The notes: generated from the letters alone by a model not told the origin. Positions 6,469 through 15,677 are shown, numbered from the stretch's first letter. The stretch: DNA of 26,035 nucleotides from Flavobacteriales bacterium (GCA_018665005.1 JABJEE010000199.1:1-26035), one strand, 5' to 3'. Numbers and translations: made by a program.

Positions 6469-9156
6469 ATGCGGACTTTTATAGCCCTCTTTTATATAAT
6501 TATATCAAATTTTGTTTTTTCCCAACAAACGATATGTCTCGGAGATGATTTGACTGTATGTAGCGGTGCTATTAATATAGAAAATTGTCCAGGTGGACCA
6601 AACATTACAACCGGAATAAATTTAAACGCCCCGACTGTAATACCAACCTTGACAGATGATTCATTTAGTGGCCCTGTTCCTATCGGATTTGACTTTACGT
6701 TTTACGGGAATGTTTTTACACAATGTACAATAGGTTCTAACGGTATTATTTCATTCAATATGGGGAATGCAAATGGCTATTGTCCCTGGGCTCTTGGTGG
6801 TGTTGGAATGTTGCCTTCTGCAGGAACAGCAGCGACACTAAACGCAATTATGCCATCCTACCAAGATATGAACCCCTCGGCTGCCGTAAGTCCAAATGGA
6901 AACATACAATATCAAACCATTGGTAATGCACCAAATCGAAAACTGGTTATTCTCTATCGAGAGATTGGGGCTTTTTCTTGTGGAATTACCGAATGTAATT
7001 ATACAGGTGTTATTCTCTATGAAACGTCAAACAATATCGAAGTACATATTGGTAAGAAAACGGTCTGCGCAACATGGAACGGTGGATTAGCTATTCAAGG
7101 TATACAAAATGCCAATGGTAGTACAGCCCACATTACACCTGGCCGAAACAATACGGTCTGGCTTGCAAATAATGACGCCCACAGATGGGAATATCAAGGT
7201 GGCAACAATTATAATATAACGCCTATTCCATACGTTCAAATAACGGGAACAGGTAGTAGTCTTGTTTGGAACAACACTTTAGGCAATACATCACCATACA
7301 ATAATGGCACATTGAACATTACGAATGTCCCTCCCGGAACTACAGGTTATTTTCTAACAAGTTCGGCATGTGGTACTGCTTTAGGAAGTGTTTCTGACAC
7401 CTCTTGGATCACCACGGCTTCACCAGAAGTACTTACCAGTTCAACTCCTGATGCTTGTAGCCAAAGTGTTGGAAGTGTCAGCGCTTCTCCTGGACCTGGC
7501 TCTCCTCCTCCCTATACATATTCTTGGCCTGCACTGGGTCAAGTAACTCAAACAGTTAATAATGTAGCTGCCGGTACATATACCGTAAACATGACTGATG
7601 GAAATGGCTGCACAGCAAATGCTTCAATTACTGTTGGAGATAGCCCTGCAACTTTTACCAGTTCATTTACCCCTGTTTCTTGTGCAGCAGGCTCAGACGG
7701 AACAGCAACCGCCGTTATGACACCTCCTGATGGTACTGAAACCTTTTTATGGAGTGATGGACAGACCACAGCTACGGCTGTCGGACTATCCGCAGGAACA
7801 TATACCTGTGAGATTAGCGCTGGTTCTGGTTGCAACGGAACAGTTACGGTGGTAGTTGATGAAATACCTTCAATAATTTTGACCATTGAAGATCAGAATG
7901 ATGCATTGTGTAATAGTCTAAATAACGGGATGATTATGGTGGATGTTACTCAAGGCTCGTCTCCTTACAGTTATTCTTGGGACCAAAGCAACTCAACTGA
8001 CTCGGTTGCCAACGATTTATTTGCAGGCACGCATACAGTTACCGTGACTGACTTTAACGGTTGTAGTGACCAAATTTCATTAACAATAGGTGAACCTGAA
8101 TCTTTGAGTATAACCAATTTGACGCCTGACTCTGTTGTTTGTTCTGAGGCATTCATTGATATTGAAGCAACAGGTAATGGTGGTTCCTCCCCATACATTT
8201 ACACATGGACGGAAAACGGTAACTCCCTAGATATTGGTCAAACGATAACAGTAAATCCTTCTGGGAATAATACCATTTACTGCTTGACACTTTCTGAAGA
8301 ATGTGGTTCTCCCACAGTTTCAGAATGTCTTACAGTAACATTTCCTGATCCGATAAACCCTCAAATAAACCCTGACATTCCAGTACAGTGCTTACCGGGC
8401 GAATTTATATTTTCCAACACCTCTTCAAATGCAGGAGAAATATTTACAACTGAATACATTTTTTCAAGTGGTGATGTATTATTAGCGAATGGTGATGAGG
8501 ACGTACAACTGACCCTTCCAAATCCTGGTGTTTACGATTTAAATGTAAATGTTATCTCGAATTACGGTTGCTTATATACCGGAGAATTTAATAATATCGT
8601 TGAAGTAACATCATTACCCACTGCTAATTTTAATATTTCGCAAAATCCAGTTACATGGTTTGAAACAGAAATACAAACAAGCGAAACATCTCTTGGAAAC
8701 GTTGTTGATTACAATTGGGTTAGTCCTGGATCAAGTTCATTGATAAATAATGGTGGAAGCGCATTAATATCCTATCCAGAAGGAGTCACAGGAACATATC
8801 CAATAACTCTTATTGTTACTACTAACGAAGGATGTTCTGATTCTATTACATTAGAAATAGAAGTTGTACCCGACGTTATCTTTTATGCACCCAATACATT
8901 TACACCAGACGATGACGAACACAATCAAACTTGGGCAATAGTAATCGAAGGAATTGACAAACTGAATTTTAATCTTGAAATATATAATCGTTGGGGTGAA
9001 ACAGTATGGAAATCAAGAGATATCAGAGCCGAATGGGATGGGACTTTTGGAGGTAAAGTAGTTCCTGAAGGCACCTACATATGGACCGCTTCCTACAAGG
9101 AAAAGAACAATGATGGTAAAAAAATATATTCTGGATATATCAACGTAATCCGCTAA
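6469..9156 (+). CDS. Large T9SS-exported surface protein with SprB-like repeats and type B (gliding-associated) C-terminal domain
   Basis: The frame can be read from a TTG at 6460, but ATG at 6469 gives a clean signal peptide (MRTFIALFYIIISNFVFSQQ), so I use 6469 (895 residues). Residues about 55-245 form an unnamed beta-rich domain (GFDFTFYG, SNGIISF, KLVILYREIG), rich in Cys and Asn. Residues about 323-544 hold three SprB-like repeats, each with a Y-S-W or F-L-W core and an AGTYT/GTHTVTVTDxNGC ending. A PKD-like segment follows at about 690-800. From residue 805, FYAPNTFTPDDDEHN through IYNRWGETVW, WDGTFGG and PEGTYIWTASY is the gliding motility-associated (type B) C-terminal domain that targets proteins to T9SS and the cell surface. 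A surface adhesin or motility-associated role is inferred; no catalytic motif is visible. Confidence 0.9.
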   Translation: MRTFIALFYIIISNFVFSQQTICLGDDLTVCSGAINIENCPGGPNITTGINLNAPTVIPTLTDDSFSGPVPIGFDFTFYGNVFTQCTIGSNGIISFNMGNANGYCPWALGGVGMLPSAGTAATLNAIMPSYQDMNPSAAVSPNGNIQYQTIGNAPNRKLVILYREIGAFSCGITECNYTGVILYETSNNIEVHIGKKTVCATWNGGLAIQGIQNANGSTAHITPGRNNTVWLANNDAHRWEYQGGNNYNITPIPYVQITGTGSSLVWNNTLGNTSPYNNGTLNITNVPPGTTGYFLTSSACGTALGSVSDTSWITTASPEVLTSSTPDACSQSVGSVSASPGPGSPPPYTYSWPALGQVTQTVNNVAAGTYTVNMTDGNGCTANASITVGDSPATFTSSFTPVSCAAGSDGTATAVMTPPDGTETFLWSDGQTTATAVGLSAGTYTCEISAGSGCNGTVTVVVDEIPSIILTIEDQNDALCNSLNNGMIMVDVTQGSSPYSYSWDQSNSTDSVANDLFAGTHTVTVTDFNGCSDQISLTIGEPESLSITNLTPDSVVCSEAFIDIEATGNGGSSPYIYTWTENGNSLDIGQTITVNPSGNNTIYCLTLSEECGSPTVSECLTVTFPDPINPQINPDIPVQCLPGEFIFSNTSSNAGEIFTTEYIFSSGDVLLANGDEDVQLTLPNPGVYDLNVNVISNYGCLYTGEFNNIVEVTSLPTANFNISQNPVTWFETEIQTSETSLGNVVDYNWVSPGSSSLINNGGSALISYPEGVTGTYPITLIVTTNEGCSDSITLEIEVVPDVIFYAPNTFTPDDDEHNQTWAIVIEGIDKLNFNLEIYNRWGETVWKSRDIRAEWDGTFGGKVVPEGTYIWTASYKEKNNDGKKIYSGYINVIR

Positions 9157-9166
9157 TTCTAAATCA

Positions 9167-9919
9167 ATGAAAAAAACAATTACAATGGTATTTGCAAGCG
9201 CACTGCTGTTTGCATCTTGTGATGTGGTCAATAATGCTGCAAATCACGCGAATAACATGATCAATTCAGGTGGTGGTGAAACTGATAGTGCTAACCCTCT
9301 AACCAATATGGAAGTCATTTCAGGTTTACGGGAAGCCTTAAATGTGGGCATTGATAATTCTGTTAAAAGCACCTCCATTCAAGATGGGTTTCTTAAAAAC
9401 ACCGAAATCAGACTTCCCTTCCCTCCTGATGCTCAAAAAGTTAAACAAAAAGCGTTAGACTTTGGCCTTGATACTCAAGTAGAGAAATTTGAAACAACTT
9501 TAAATAGAGCTGCTGAAGAAGCCTCAAAAGAGGCATTGCCAATATTTGTCAATGCCATAAAAAACATGACTGTTGAGGATGGCTTTGCCATTCTTAACGG
9601 TGGTAATGGTGCGGCTACTTCTTTTTTGAAAAACCAGACTAAAGAGCAGCTTAAAGTAGCATTTATGCCTAAAGTGAAAGAGGCCATTTCTAAAGTAAAG
9701 CTTACAGAATACTGGAATCCCATTATTACTAAATATAACAATGCGATGACTTTAACAGGAGGCGAAAAACTTAATCCTGATTTAGATCAATTTGTAACCG
9801 ACAAAGCCATTGAAGGATTGTTCATAATGGTTGAAAAAGAAGAAGATAAAATCAGATTAGACCCACTCGCTCGAGTTACTGATTTATTAACACGTGTTTT
9901 TGGTAGCCTAAATAATTAA
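9167..9919 (+). CDS. DUF4197 domain lipoprotein
   Basis: 250 residues. The N-terminus MKKTITMVFASALLFASC is a lipoprotein signal with Cys18. After a Gly/Asn-rich linker, residues about 47-248 match DUF4197: GLREALNVGIDNSVKSTS, EIRLPFPPDAQKV, LNRAAEEASKEALPIFVNAIKNMTVEDG, AATSFLKNQTKEQL, and a C-terminal VTDKAIEGLFIMVEKEEDKIR. The fold is mostly helical, and the function of the family is not established. It starts 10 nt after the T9SS surface protein stop and ends 5 nt before the nucleoside phosphorylase start, so the three may be co-transcribed, although their roles seem unrelated. Confidence 0.9.
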   Translation: MKKTITMVFASALLFASCDVVNNAANHANNMINSGGGETDSANPLTNMEVISGLREALNVGIDNSVKSTSIQDGFLKNTEIRLPFPPDAQKVKQKALDFGLDTQVEKFETTLNRAAEEASKEALPIFVNAIKNMTVEDGFAILNGGNGAATSFLKNQTKEQLKVAFMPKVKEAISKVKLTEYWNPIITKYNNAMTLTGGEKLNPDLDQFVTDKAIEGLFIMVEKEEDKIRLDPLARVTDLLTRVFGSLNN

Positions 9920-9924
9920 ACATT

Positions 9925-10794
9925 TTGAAAAAATTTGCGGCCACTGAGCTTGTTCTTAACTCGAAAAACCAAGTATATCACCTTGGTTTGAGCCCAGAAA
10001 ATATTGCTGACAAGATTATTTTAGTCGGGGATCAAGAAAGAGTTTCTTTGGTTTCGTCTCAATTTGACACCATTGAATTCAAATCGAGTCATCGTGAATT
10101 TTTTTGTCATACAGGAAGTTTTAATGGAAAACGTATTTCAGCCATTTCTACGGGAATAGGAACAGATAATATTGATATCGTCATTAATGAAATTGATGCA
10201 TTATTTAATATTGACCTAGACCATAAATGCGAAAAAGAAAAGAAGAAGCACGTTGAGATGTTAAGAATTGGTACTTGTGGAATATTACAATCCGATATTC
10301 CTGTGCATTCATACGTTCTCTCTGAATATGCTCTTGGCCTAGACAACGTAGGACATTTCTATGATTTATCTTCAAGCATTGAAGAAGAATCACTTTTAAA
10401 TGATGTCATGTCCGAAAACATTTTTCCAAAGCATGTTATTCCATACATTAAAAAAGCCACTACTGAATTGATGAACAAATTTGATGGCCCCAGTTGTCAT
10501 AGAGGAATAACTGTTACAAGTTCAGGGTTTTATGGCCCACAAGGTCGTGAATTACGTTTACCAACACATACAAGAGGATTACATGAGAAACTAGAGAGAT
10601 TTCAATCTTCAAATAACCATCGATTCGTGAATTTTGAAATGGAAAGTTCAGCTTTATTTACTTTAGGTCAAGGACTCGGACATTCATGTGCAACGATTTG
10701 TTTAGGAATTGCCAATAGACCAAATCTAACTTTTTCAAGTGATTACTCGAAAGATATGATTAAGCTTATTCAATATGCACTAGAACGTATTTAA
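9925..10794 (+). CDS. Nucleoside phosphorylase (uridine phosphorylase-like), TTG start
   Basis: 289 residues of the PNP/UDP (nucleoside phosphorylase-I) family, which cleaves nucleosides with phosphate to base plus ribose-1-phosphate in the cytoplasm. Visible motifs are VGDQERVSLV at 34-43 (phosphate-binding GD-x-x-R), EFFCHTGSFNGKRISAISTGIGTDN, and NFEMESSALFTLG, the ribose-binding E-M-E signature. There is no in-frame ATG before residue 86, while the upstream stop at 9913-9915 leaves only ATT 9922 or TTG 9925. TTG followed by KKFAATELVLN gives the N-terminus expected of the family, so TTG is called as the start. The natural substrate (uridine or another nucleoside) is uncertain. The stop overlaps the convergent tlpA-like gene in TTAA. 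Confidence 0.88.
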   Translation: MKKFAATELVLNSKNQVYHLGLSPENIADKIILVGDQERVSLVSSQFDTIEFKSSHREFFCHTGSFNGKRISAISTGIGTDNIDIVINEIDALFNIDLDHKCEKEKKKHVEMLRIGTCGILQSDIPVHSYVLSEYALGLDNVGHFYDLSSSIEEESLLNDVMSENIFPKHVIPYIKKATTELMNKFDGPSCHRGITVTSSGFYGPQGRELRLPTHTRGLHEKLERFQSSNNHRFVNFEMESSALFTLGQGLGHSCATICLGIANRPNLTFSSDYSKDMIKLIQYALERI

Positions 10795-11327
10795 TCTTTT
10801 ATAAAACGATCTAAAGTCAAATGTAAATTGAGACCTCTGAGCTCCTTACCTTGAGCAATCACCTGACCTTTCCCATCAATTAAAACAGCGTAGGGAATAG
10901 AACTCACCTCGTATTTATTACTGACCTTTTTAGTTTTGTCCCACCCATGATTGTCCCAGGTTAATCCATCATTCTTTATGGCCGAAATCCAAGCCGATTC
11001 ACTTTTATCTAATGAAACACTAAAAATTTCGAGTCCTCTTCCATTCTTGAATTTTCGTTTTTTATATTTATTATAAGCTTCAACAAGGTTTGGACTTTCT
11101 CTCCTACATGGACCGCACCAAGATGCCCAAAAGTCAATCAATACCAATTTACCCCTTAATTTTGAGAGCTTTATTTTTTTTCCCTTGGGATTGGTTAATT
11201 CAATATCTGGAGCAATCTCGTCTTTCTCGAATACCCGACCTGAATTTTGTTGGTAATTACTATTAATAATTATAAAGAGTATAACACAAGCGGAGATAAT
11301 CCCAAAAGAATAGGTGACTTTTTTCAT
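10791..11327 (-). CDS. Membrane-anchored TlpA-like thiol-disulfide oxidoreductase
   Basis: 178 residues. An uncleaved-looking hydrophobic segment at about 7-22 anchors a periplasmic thioredoxin-fold domain (about 35-175). The active site is FWASWCGPCRRE with Cys71 and Cys74, and the cis-Pro loop reads SSIPYAVLIDG. AP-DIEL-NPKGKKIKLSKLRGK upstream of the active site is the usual TlpA/ResA N-terminal extension. The likely role is reducing disulfides, for example in cytochrome c maturation or envelope protein quality control. It is the last gene of the purL-DUF4290-murA operon, 1 nt after murA. Confidence 0.9.
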   Translation of the reverse strand: MKKVTYSFGIISACVILFIIINSNYQQNSGRVFEKDEIAPDIELTNPKGKKIKLSKLRGKLVLIDFWASWCGPCRRESPNLVEAYNKYKKRKFKNGRGLEIFSVSLDKSESAWISAIKNDGLTWDNHGWDKTKKVSNKYEVSSIPYAVLIDGKGQVIAQGKELRGLNLHLTLDRFIKD

Positions 11328-11328
11328 T

Positions 11329-12636
11329 TTAACCTATTCTTCGAATATCTGCACCAATATTATTTAATCGATATTCAATATCTTGATACCCCCTATCAAT
11401 TTGTTCTATATTATGGATTGTACTTTTACCTTTTGCTGAAAGTGCAGCGATCAAAAGAGAAACCCCTGCCCTGATGTCAGGAGAAGTCATACTTATGCCT
11501 CGAAGATCGTGCTCCCTGTCAAGCCCTATAACTGTTGCTCTGTGGGGGTCACATAGTATTATTTGAGCACCCATATCGATAAGCTTATCAACAAAAAACA
11601 ATCGAGATTCAAACATTTTTTGATGTATTAAAACTGAGCCTTTAGCCTGAGTAGCAACCACCAATATGATCGACAATAAATCTGGTGTAAAACCTGGCCA
11701 AGGCGCATCATATATCGTCAATATTGATCCATCAATAAAGTTTTCAATTTCATAATGCTCTTGAGCAGGAACAAATATATCGTCACCTCTTCTTTCGAGT
11801 TTTATACCCATTCTCCTAAAGACATTTGGTATAATTCCCAAACTATCGTAGCTCACATTCTTTATCGTTATCTCCGACTTAGTCATCGCAGCTAAACCAA
11901 TAAAACTTCCTATTTCGATCATGTCTGGATTTACTCTGTGGTAGCAACCCCCGAGATTCTTTACCCCTTCAATGATTAACATATTTGAACCTACACCACT
12001 TATTTTGGCACCCATTGAATTCAACATTTTACATAATTGTTGAATGTATGGCTCACATGCCGCATTATAAAAAGTAGTCTTACCTGAAGCCATAACGGCT
12101 GCCATAACAACATTTGCTGTACCTGTAACGGATGCCTCCTCTAAATGTATAAATGTCCCTTTAAGTTTTTTACATTCCACAGAATAGAAATGCTCACCAC
12201 CATCATAGTTAAATGTAGCACCCAAAGCTGCAAAGCCTTCAAAATGAGTATCCAATCTTCTTCTACCTATTTTGTCACCTCCTGGTTTTGGTATAAAACC
12301 ACGGCCATATCTTGCAAGTAATGGACCCACAATCATGATCGAACCTCTTAAAGAAGAGGCCCTCTTTTTAAAATCTTCTGTTTCAAGATATTTCAGATCG
12401 ATTTCTTTAGCCTGAAAAATGTAAGTCCCTTTTTCAACCTTCTCAACCTTTACACCCATGGCCTGCAAAAGAGCTATGAGCTTATTTACATCTACAATGT
12501 CCGGGATGTTAGAAATGGTAACCTTCTCAGGTGTTAATAACGGGGCACATAAAACCTGTAAGGCTTCGTTTTTTGCTCCTTGAGGAGTAAGCTCCCCTTT
12601 TAAAGGTTTTCCCCCATGAATTTCAAATGAAGCCAT
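11329..12636 (-). CDS. murA: UDP-N-acetylglucosamine 1-carboxyvinyltransferase, Asp-type
   Basis: 435 residues, full-length MurA, the first committed step of peptidoglycan synthesis (enolpyruvyl transfer from PEP to UDP-GlcNAc). GAKNEALQVL at 20-29 holds the conserved Lys22/Asn23. The catalytic loop reads KPGGDKIGRRRLDTHFEGF, so the residue equivalent to E. coli Cys115 is Asp121 (codon at 12274-12276). Cys-to-Asp at this position is known to keep activity but prevent alkylation by fosfomycin. WPGFTPDLLS and QKMFESRLFFVDKL later in the chain are standard MurA motifs. It sits between DUF4290 (3 nt upstream) and the tlpA-like gene (1 nt downstream). Confidence 0.97.
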   Translation of the reverse strand: MASFEIHGGKPLKGELTPQGAKNEALQVLCAPLLTPEKVTISNIPDIVDVNKLIALLQAMGVKVEKVEKGTYIFQAKEIDLKYLETEDFKKRASSLRGSIMIVGPLLARYGRGFIPKPGGDKIGRRRLDTHFEGFAALGATFNYDGGEHFYSVECKKLKGTFIHLEEASVTGTANVVMAAVMASGKTTFYNAACEPYIQQLCKMLNSMGAKISGVGSNMLIIEGVKNLGGCYHRVNPDMIEIGSFIGLAAMTKSEITIKNVSYDSLGIIPNVFRRMGIKLERRGDDIFVPAQEHYEIENFIDGSILTIYDAPWPGFTPDLLSIILVVATQAKGSVLIHQKMFESRLFFVDKLIDMGAQIILCDPHRATVIGLDREHDLRGISMTSPDIRAGVSLLIAALSAKGKSTIHNIEQIDRGYQDIEYRLNNIGADIRRIG

Positions 12637-12639
12637 ATT

Positions 12640-13278
12640 TTATTTTTTATATTTCTTTTTCTTAGACTTATAATTGGTCTTATTCGATTTATTGGGTTTG
12701 GTAAACTTTTTATTTAAACCCATTGTCTTTAACAGAATGTTTGTACTCACGAGTTCATCAGGATTGTCAACAGTTAGATTTCCATTAGAAAGCTCAGTTA
12801 AGTTTTCTGCAATTACATGATTTTCAACAGCACCATTATTGTGTACCAAATATTGTTTTTTCATGAAATTGGCCATGGCCATCTTAAATGAATCTTTCAC
12901 CTCTGGATCATCCATTTCTGTGGCCTTTTTCAATAGTTGTTCTGTATATTTTCCGTAATGGCCGAATTTGATTTTACCTGATGGATAACTCATTTGATCT
13001 GGCCTCTCGTTAAGAACTTCAGGCTTTGGTGTCTCATAAGGAGAATCCACGTCCAATTTAAAATCAGACATTAAAAATAAATGTGTCCAAAGTTTGTGAC
13101 GGTAGTCATCAACATCTCGCAGGTGTGGATTTAACTGCCCCATAACCTCTATAATTGCTTGACTTGCCCTATTTCTCTCTTCTCTATCCTTAATGTCCAT
13201 TGCATGTGAAATCATGTTTTGAACATTACGACCATACTCTGGAAGAATTAATTTCTCTCTTGTTGTATTATATTCCAT
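12640..13278 (-). CDS. DUF4290 family protein
   Basis: 212 residues. The N-terminal EYNTTREKLILPEYGRNVQ, the ERNRASQAIIEVMGQLNPHLRD segment and DYRHKLWTHLFLMSDF are DUF4290 hallmarks. The C-terminus from about 190 is a very basic low-complexity tail (KPNKSNKT followed by KSKKKKYKK). There is no signal peptide or membrane segment, so it is cytoplasmic. The basic tail could bind RNA, DNA or the membrane surface. Function is not known. It lies 3 nt after purL and 3 nt before murA; the link to murA suggests, but does not prove, a role in cell-wall synthesis or its control. Confidence 0.92.
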   Translation of the reverse strand: MEYNTTREKLILPEYGRNVQNMISHAMDIKDREERNRASQAIIEVMGQLNPHLRDVDDYRHKLWTHLFLMSDFKLDVDSPYETPKPEVLNERPDQMSYPSGKIKFGHYGKYTEQLLKKATEMDDPEVKDSFKMAMANFMKKQYLVHNNGAVENHVIAENLTELSNGNLTVDNPDELVSTNILLKTMGLNKKFTKPNKSNKTNYKSKKKKYKK

Positions 13279-13281
13279 AAA

Positions 13282-15519
13282 TTACTTTTCTAATAAATTA
13301 CCTAAGGCATTTTCAAAGATTTGTTTTGCTTCATCAACAAAGCTATAATGTTCCTCATCTATTACCATTTTTCCTTTGGTCACGTGTCCCAATAGAGTAA
13401 GGTTGACTTTCGTAGAAATCATGTATTCCAAAAACTCATCTTCCTCATCTTCAGAAACAGCTACAACCACTCTACCCTGTCCTTCTCCAAACAAAAATGC
13501 ATCTTCCCGAATTTCAGAATCAGTAACAATATCAAAACCTAAATTACGATTTAAACACATTTCTACCAAAGATACGTAAAGACCACCATCAGAAATATCA
13601 TGTGCAGCATTAATCAAATTGTTTTCTATTAGCACTTTTATCACTTCTTGCATCTTGAACTCCTCTTCCATATCGAAATATGGTGCAGGAGATGACTTTA
13701 CTCCATGATAATTGGCAAGATATTCAGACGAGCCAATGTCCTCTCTATACTCTCCTATTAAGAATATCAAATCTCCTTTCGATTTGAAATCCAAAGACAT
13801 TAAATTATTTTTATCCTCCAAAATTCCAATCATTCCTATTGTTGGTGTAGGATAAACCGGTATCTCAACACCATCAGTAACGGATTGATTATAGAATGAC
13901 ACATTACCACCAGTAACAGGTGTGTTAAATTTAAGACAAGCGGCTGACATTCCCTTTATTGCACCAACAAACTGCCAATACGATTCCGGGTTATAAGGAT
14001 TTCCAAAATTTAAGCAATTCGTTACCGCACTTGGAACGGCTCCTGAACAAACAAGGTTTCGTGCTGCCTCTGATACGGCAATCATTGTTCCTACTTCGGG
14101 GTCGGCATTAACATACCTTGAATTGCAATCAACAGTCATTGCCAATCCTTTATTTGTGCCTTTAATATTAACTACTCCTGCATCGGAAGGAACATTTGTC
14201 GTCATTGTTCTTGTACCTACCATTGAATCATACTGTTCATAAACCCATTTTTTTGAGGCAATATTCGGCATGGCCAACAAAGCATGAGCGGCTTCTTTTA
14301 AAGATTCTGGTTGCTTTACAGAATCTATATTGAACTTCTTGAATTCTTGGTAATAAGCAGGTTCTTTATATTCTCGCTCATATTGAGGAGCTCCACCACC
14401 CAAAACGAGAGATTCCGCAGGAACATCTCCTACGAGAGCCCCTCCCATGTAATACCGAATTCTTTTGGTGTCTGTTACAACTCCTATTTCTTCAGCATGT
14501 AAATCCCATTTGGTAAATATCTCTTTCACTATATCCTCTTTTCCTTTTTGCACTACCACCAGCATTCTTTCTTGGGACTCGGATAAAAGAATTTCGTATG
14601 GAAGCATATTATCCTGTCGTGTGGGGACATGGTCTAAATTAATTTCCATACCAACCTCTCCAGCAGCACTCATCTCACAGGTAGAGCATGTTATTCCTGC
14701 AGCTCCCATATCCTGCATACCAACGATCGCATCAGTTTTAGATAGCTCCATAGTCGCTTCTAAAAGAAGTTTTTCCATAAACGGATCACCGACCTGAACA
14801 GATGGTAAATCGGAAGCAGAATCTTCTGTAATGTCCTTAGAAGCAAAAGCAGCACCTGCAATACCATCCTTACCTGTTGATGAACCAACAATAAAGACAG
14901 GATTGCCAGGACCTTTTGCTGTAGCAGAAATCATATTATTTATATCGATTACTCCTGCAGAAAAAGCATTAACTAATGGGTTTGTATTATAAGAATCATC
15001 AAAAGCAACCTCTCCACCAACAATCGGTATTCCGAATGCATTTCCGTAATCACCTATTCCTTTCACAACACCTTTAACCAACCATTTTGTTCGGTCTTTT
15101 TCAATATTTCCAAATCTAAGCGAATTCAACTGTGCAATAGGTCTAGCTCCCATTGTAAAAATATCTCTATTTATTCCACCTACACCAGTAGCAGCACCTT
15201 GATAAGGCTCAAGTGCACTTGGATGATTGTGGGACTCTATTTTAAAAACACAACCCATACCATCCCCAATATCAACCAATCCAGCATTCTCCTCCCCTGC
15301 CTTAACGAGCATATGGGGACCATCTTTAGGCAATTTCTTTAGCCATAAAATGGAGTTTTTATATGAGCAATGTTCTGACCACATTACTGAGTAAATCGCC
15401 GTTTCGGTAAAATTCGGTGTTCGACCCAGAATGTTTTTAATCATAACAAACTCATCTTCTCTCAATCCTAAATCTACGGCTTGTTCCACAGTGGCTTCTG
15501 TCTGAAGTGTATCATTCAT
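13282..15519 (-). CDS. purL: Phosphoribosylformylglycinamidine synthase subunit II (small PurL)
   Basis: 745 residues, the size of the small PurL that works with PurQ and PurS, not the roughly 1300-residue fused form. It makes FGAM from FGAR, ATP and ammonia in purine synthesis. SEHCSYKNS at 48-56 holds the catalytic-region His50, ESHNHPSALEP at 95-105 is the PurL hallmark, and GVGGINRDIFTMGARPIA forms the nucleotide/metal-binding region. The second AIRS-like half includes GGNVSFYNQ and AAHDISDGGLYVSLVEM. purS and purQ are not in this window. It is first in the purL-DUF4290-murA-tlpA-like operon, with gaps of 3, 3 and 1 nt. Confidence 0.97.
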   Translation of the reverse strand: MNDTLQTEATVEQAVDLGLREDEFVMIKNILGRTPNFTETAIYSVMWSEHCSYKNSILWLKKLPKDGPHMLVKAGEENAGLVDIGDGMGCVFKIESHNHPSALEPYQGAATGVGGINRDIFTMGARPIAQLNSLRFGNIEKDRTKWLVKGVVKGIGDYGNAFGIPIVGGEVAFDDSYNTNPLVNAFSAGVIDINNMISATAKGPGNPVFIVGSSTGKDGIAGAAFASKDITEDSASDLPSVQVGDPFMEKLLLEATMELSKTDAIVGMQDMGAAGITCSTCEMSAAGEVGMEINLDHVPTRQDNMLPYEILLSESQERMLVVVQKGKEDIVKEIFTKWDLHAEEIGVVTDTKRIRYYMGGALVGDVPAESLVLGGGAPQYEREYKEPAYYQEFKKFNIDSVKQPESLKEAAHALLAMPNIASKKWVYEQYDSMVGTRTMTTNVPSDAGVVNIKGTNKGLAMTVDCNSRYVNADPEVGTMIAVSEAARNLVCSGAVPSAVTNCLNFGNPYNPESYWQFVGAIKGMSAACLKFNTPVTGGNVSFYNQSVTDGVEIPVYPTPTIGMIGILEDKNNLMSLDFKSKGDLIFLIGEYREDIGSSEYLANYHGVKSSPAPYFDMEEEFKMQEVIKVLIENNLINAAHDISDGGLYVSLVEMCLNRNLGFDIVTDSEIREDAFLFGEGQGRVVVAVSEDEEDEFLEYMISTKVNLTLLGHVTKGKMVIDEEHYSFVDEAKQIFENALGNLLEK

Positions 15520-15538
15520 GTATAATCATTTTATCGAA

Positions 15539-15546
15539 CAAAAATA
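15539..15546 (-). promoter_or_regulatory. -7 element candidate for the purL operon
   Basis: Read on the minus strand, this is TATTTTTG (TAnnTTTG), 19 nt before the purL ATG. A TTG lies at 15564-15562 on the same strand, but the 15-nt spacer is shorter than usual. Confidence 0.42.
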
Positions 15547-15650
15547 ATGATAATAAGGGTACAACTCCCGAATAAAAACGAATAAAATCAAACCTTAGGA
15601 TTAATGGAAATGCACCTCATGTATATGGACATAAATAATAATATTTTAAG

Positions 15651-15658
15651 TACTTTTG
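15651..15658 (+). promoter_or_regulatory. -7 element candidate for lpd
   Basis: TACTTTTG matches TAnnTTTG and ends 19 nt before the lpd ATG. No clear TTG lies 17-23 nt upstream. The rest of the divergent 15520-15677 region is AT-rich without other recognisable structure. Confidence 0.42.
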
Positions 15659-15677
15659 TAACCTAAAATTTTTTGTT

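Noticed and set aside
7435..8100. Repetitive stretch considered as a tandem DNA repeat
   Set aside because: The similarity is at protein level (SprB-like repeats) and the DNA units have diverged; there are no spacers or fixed direct repeats as in CRISPR.
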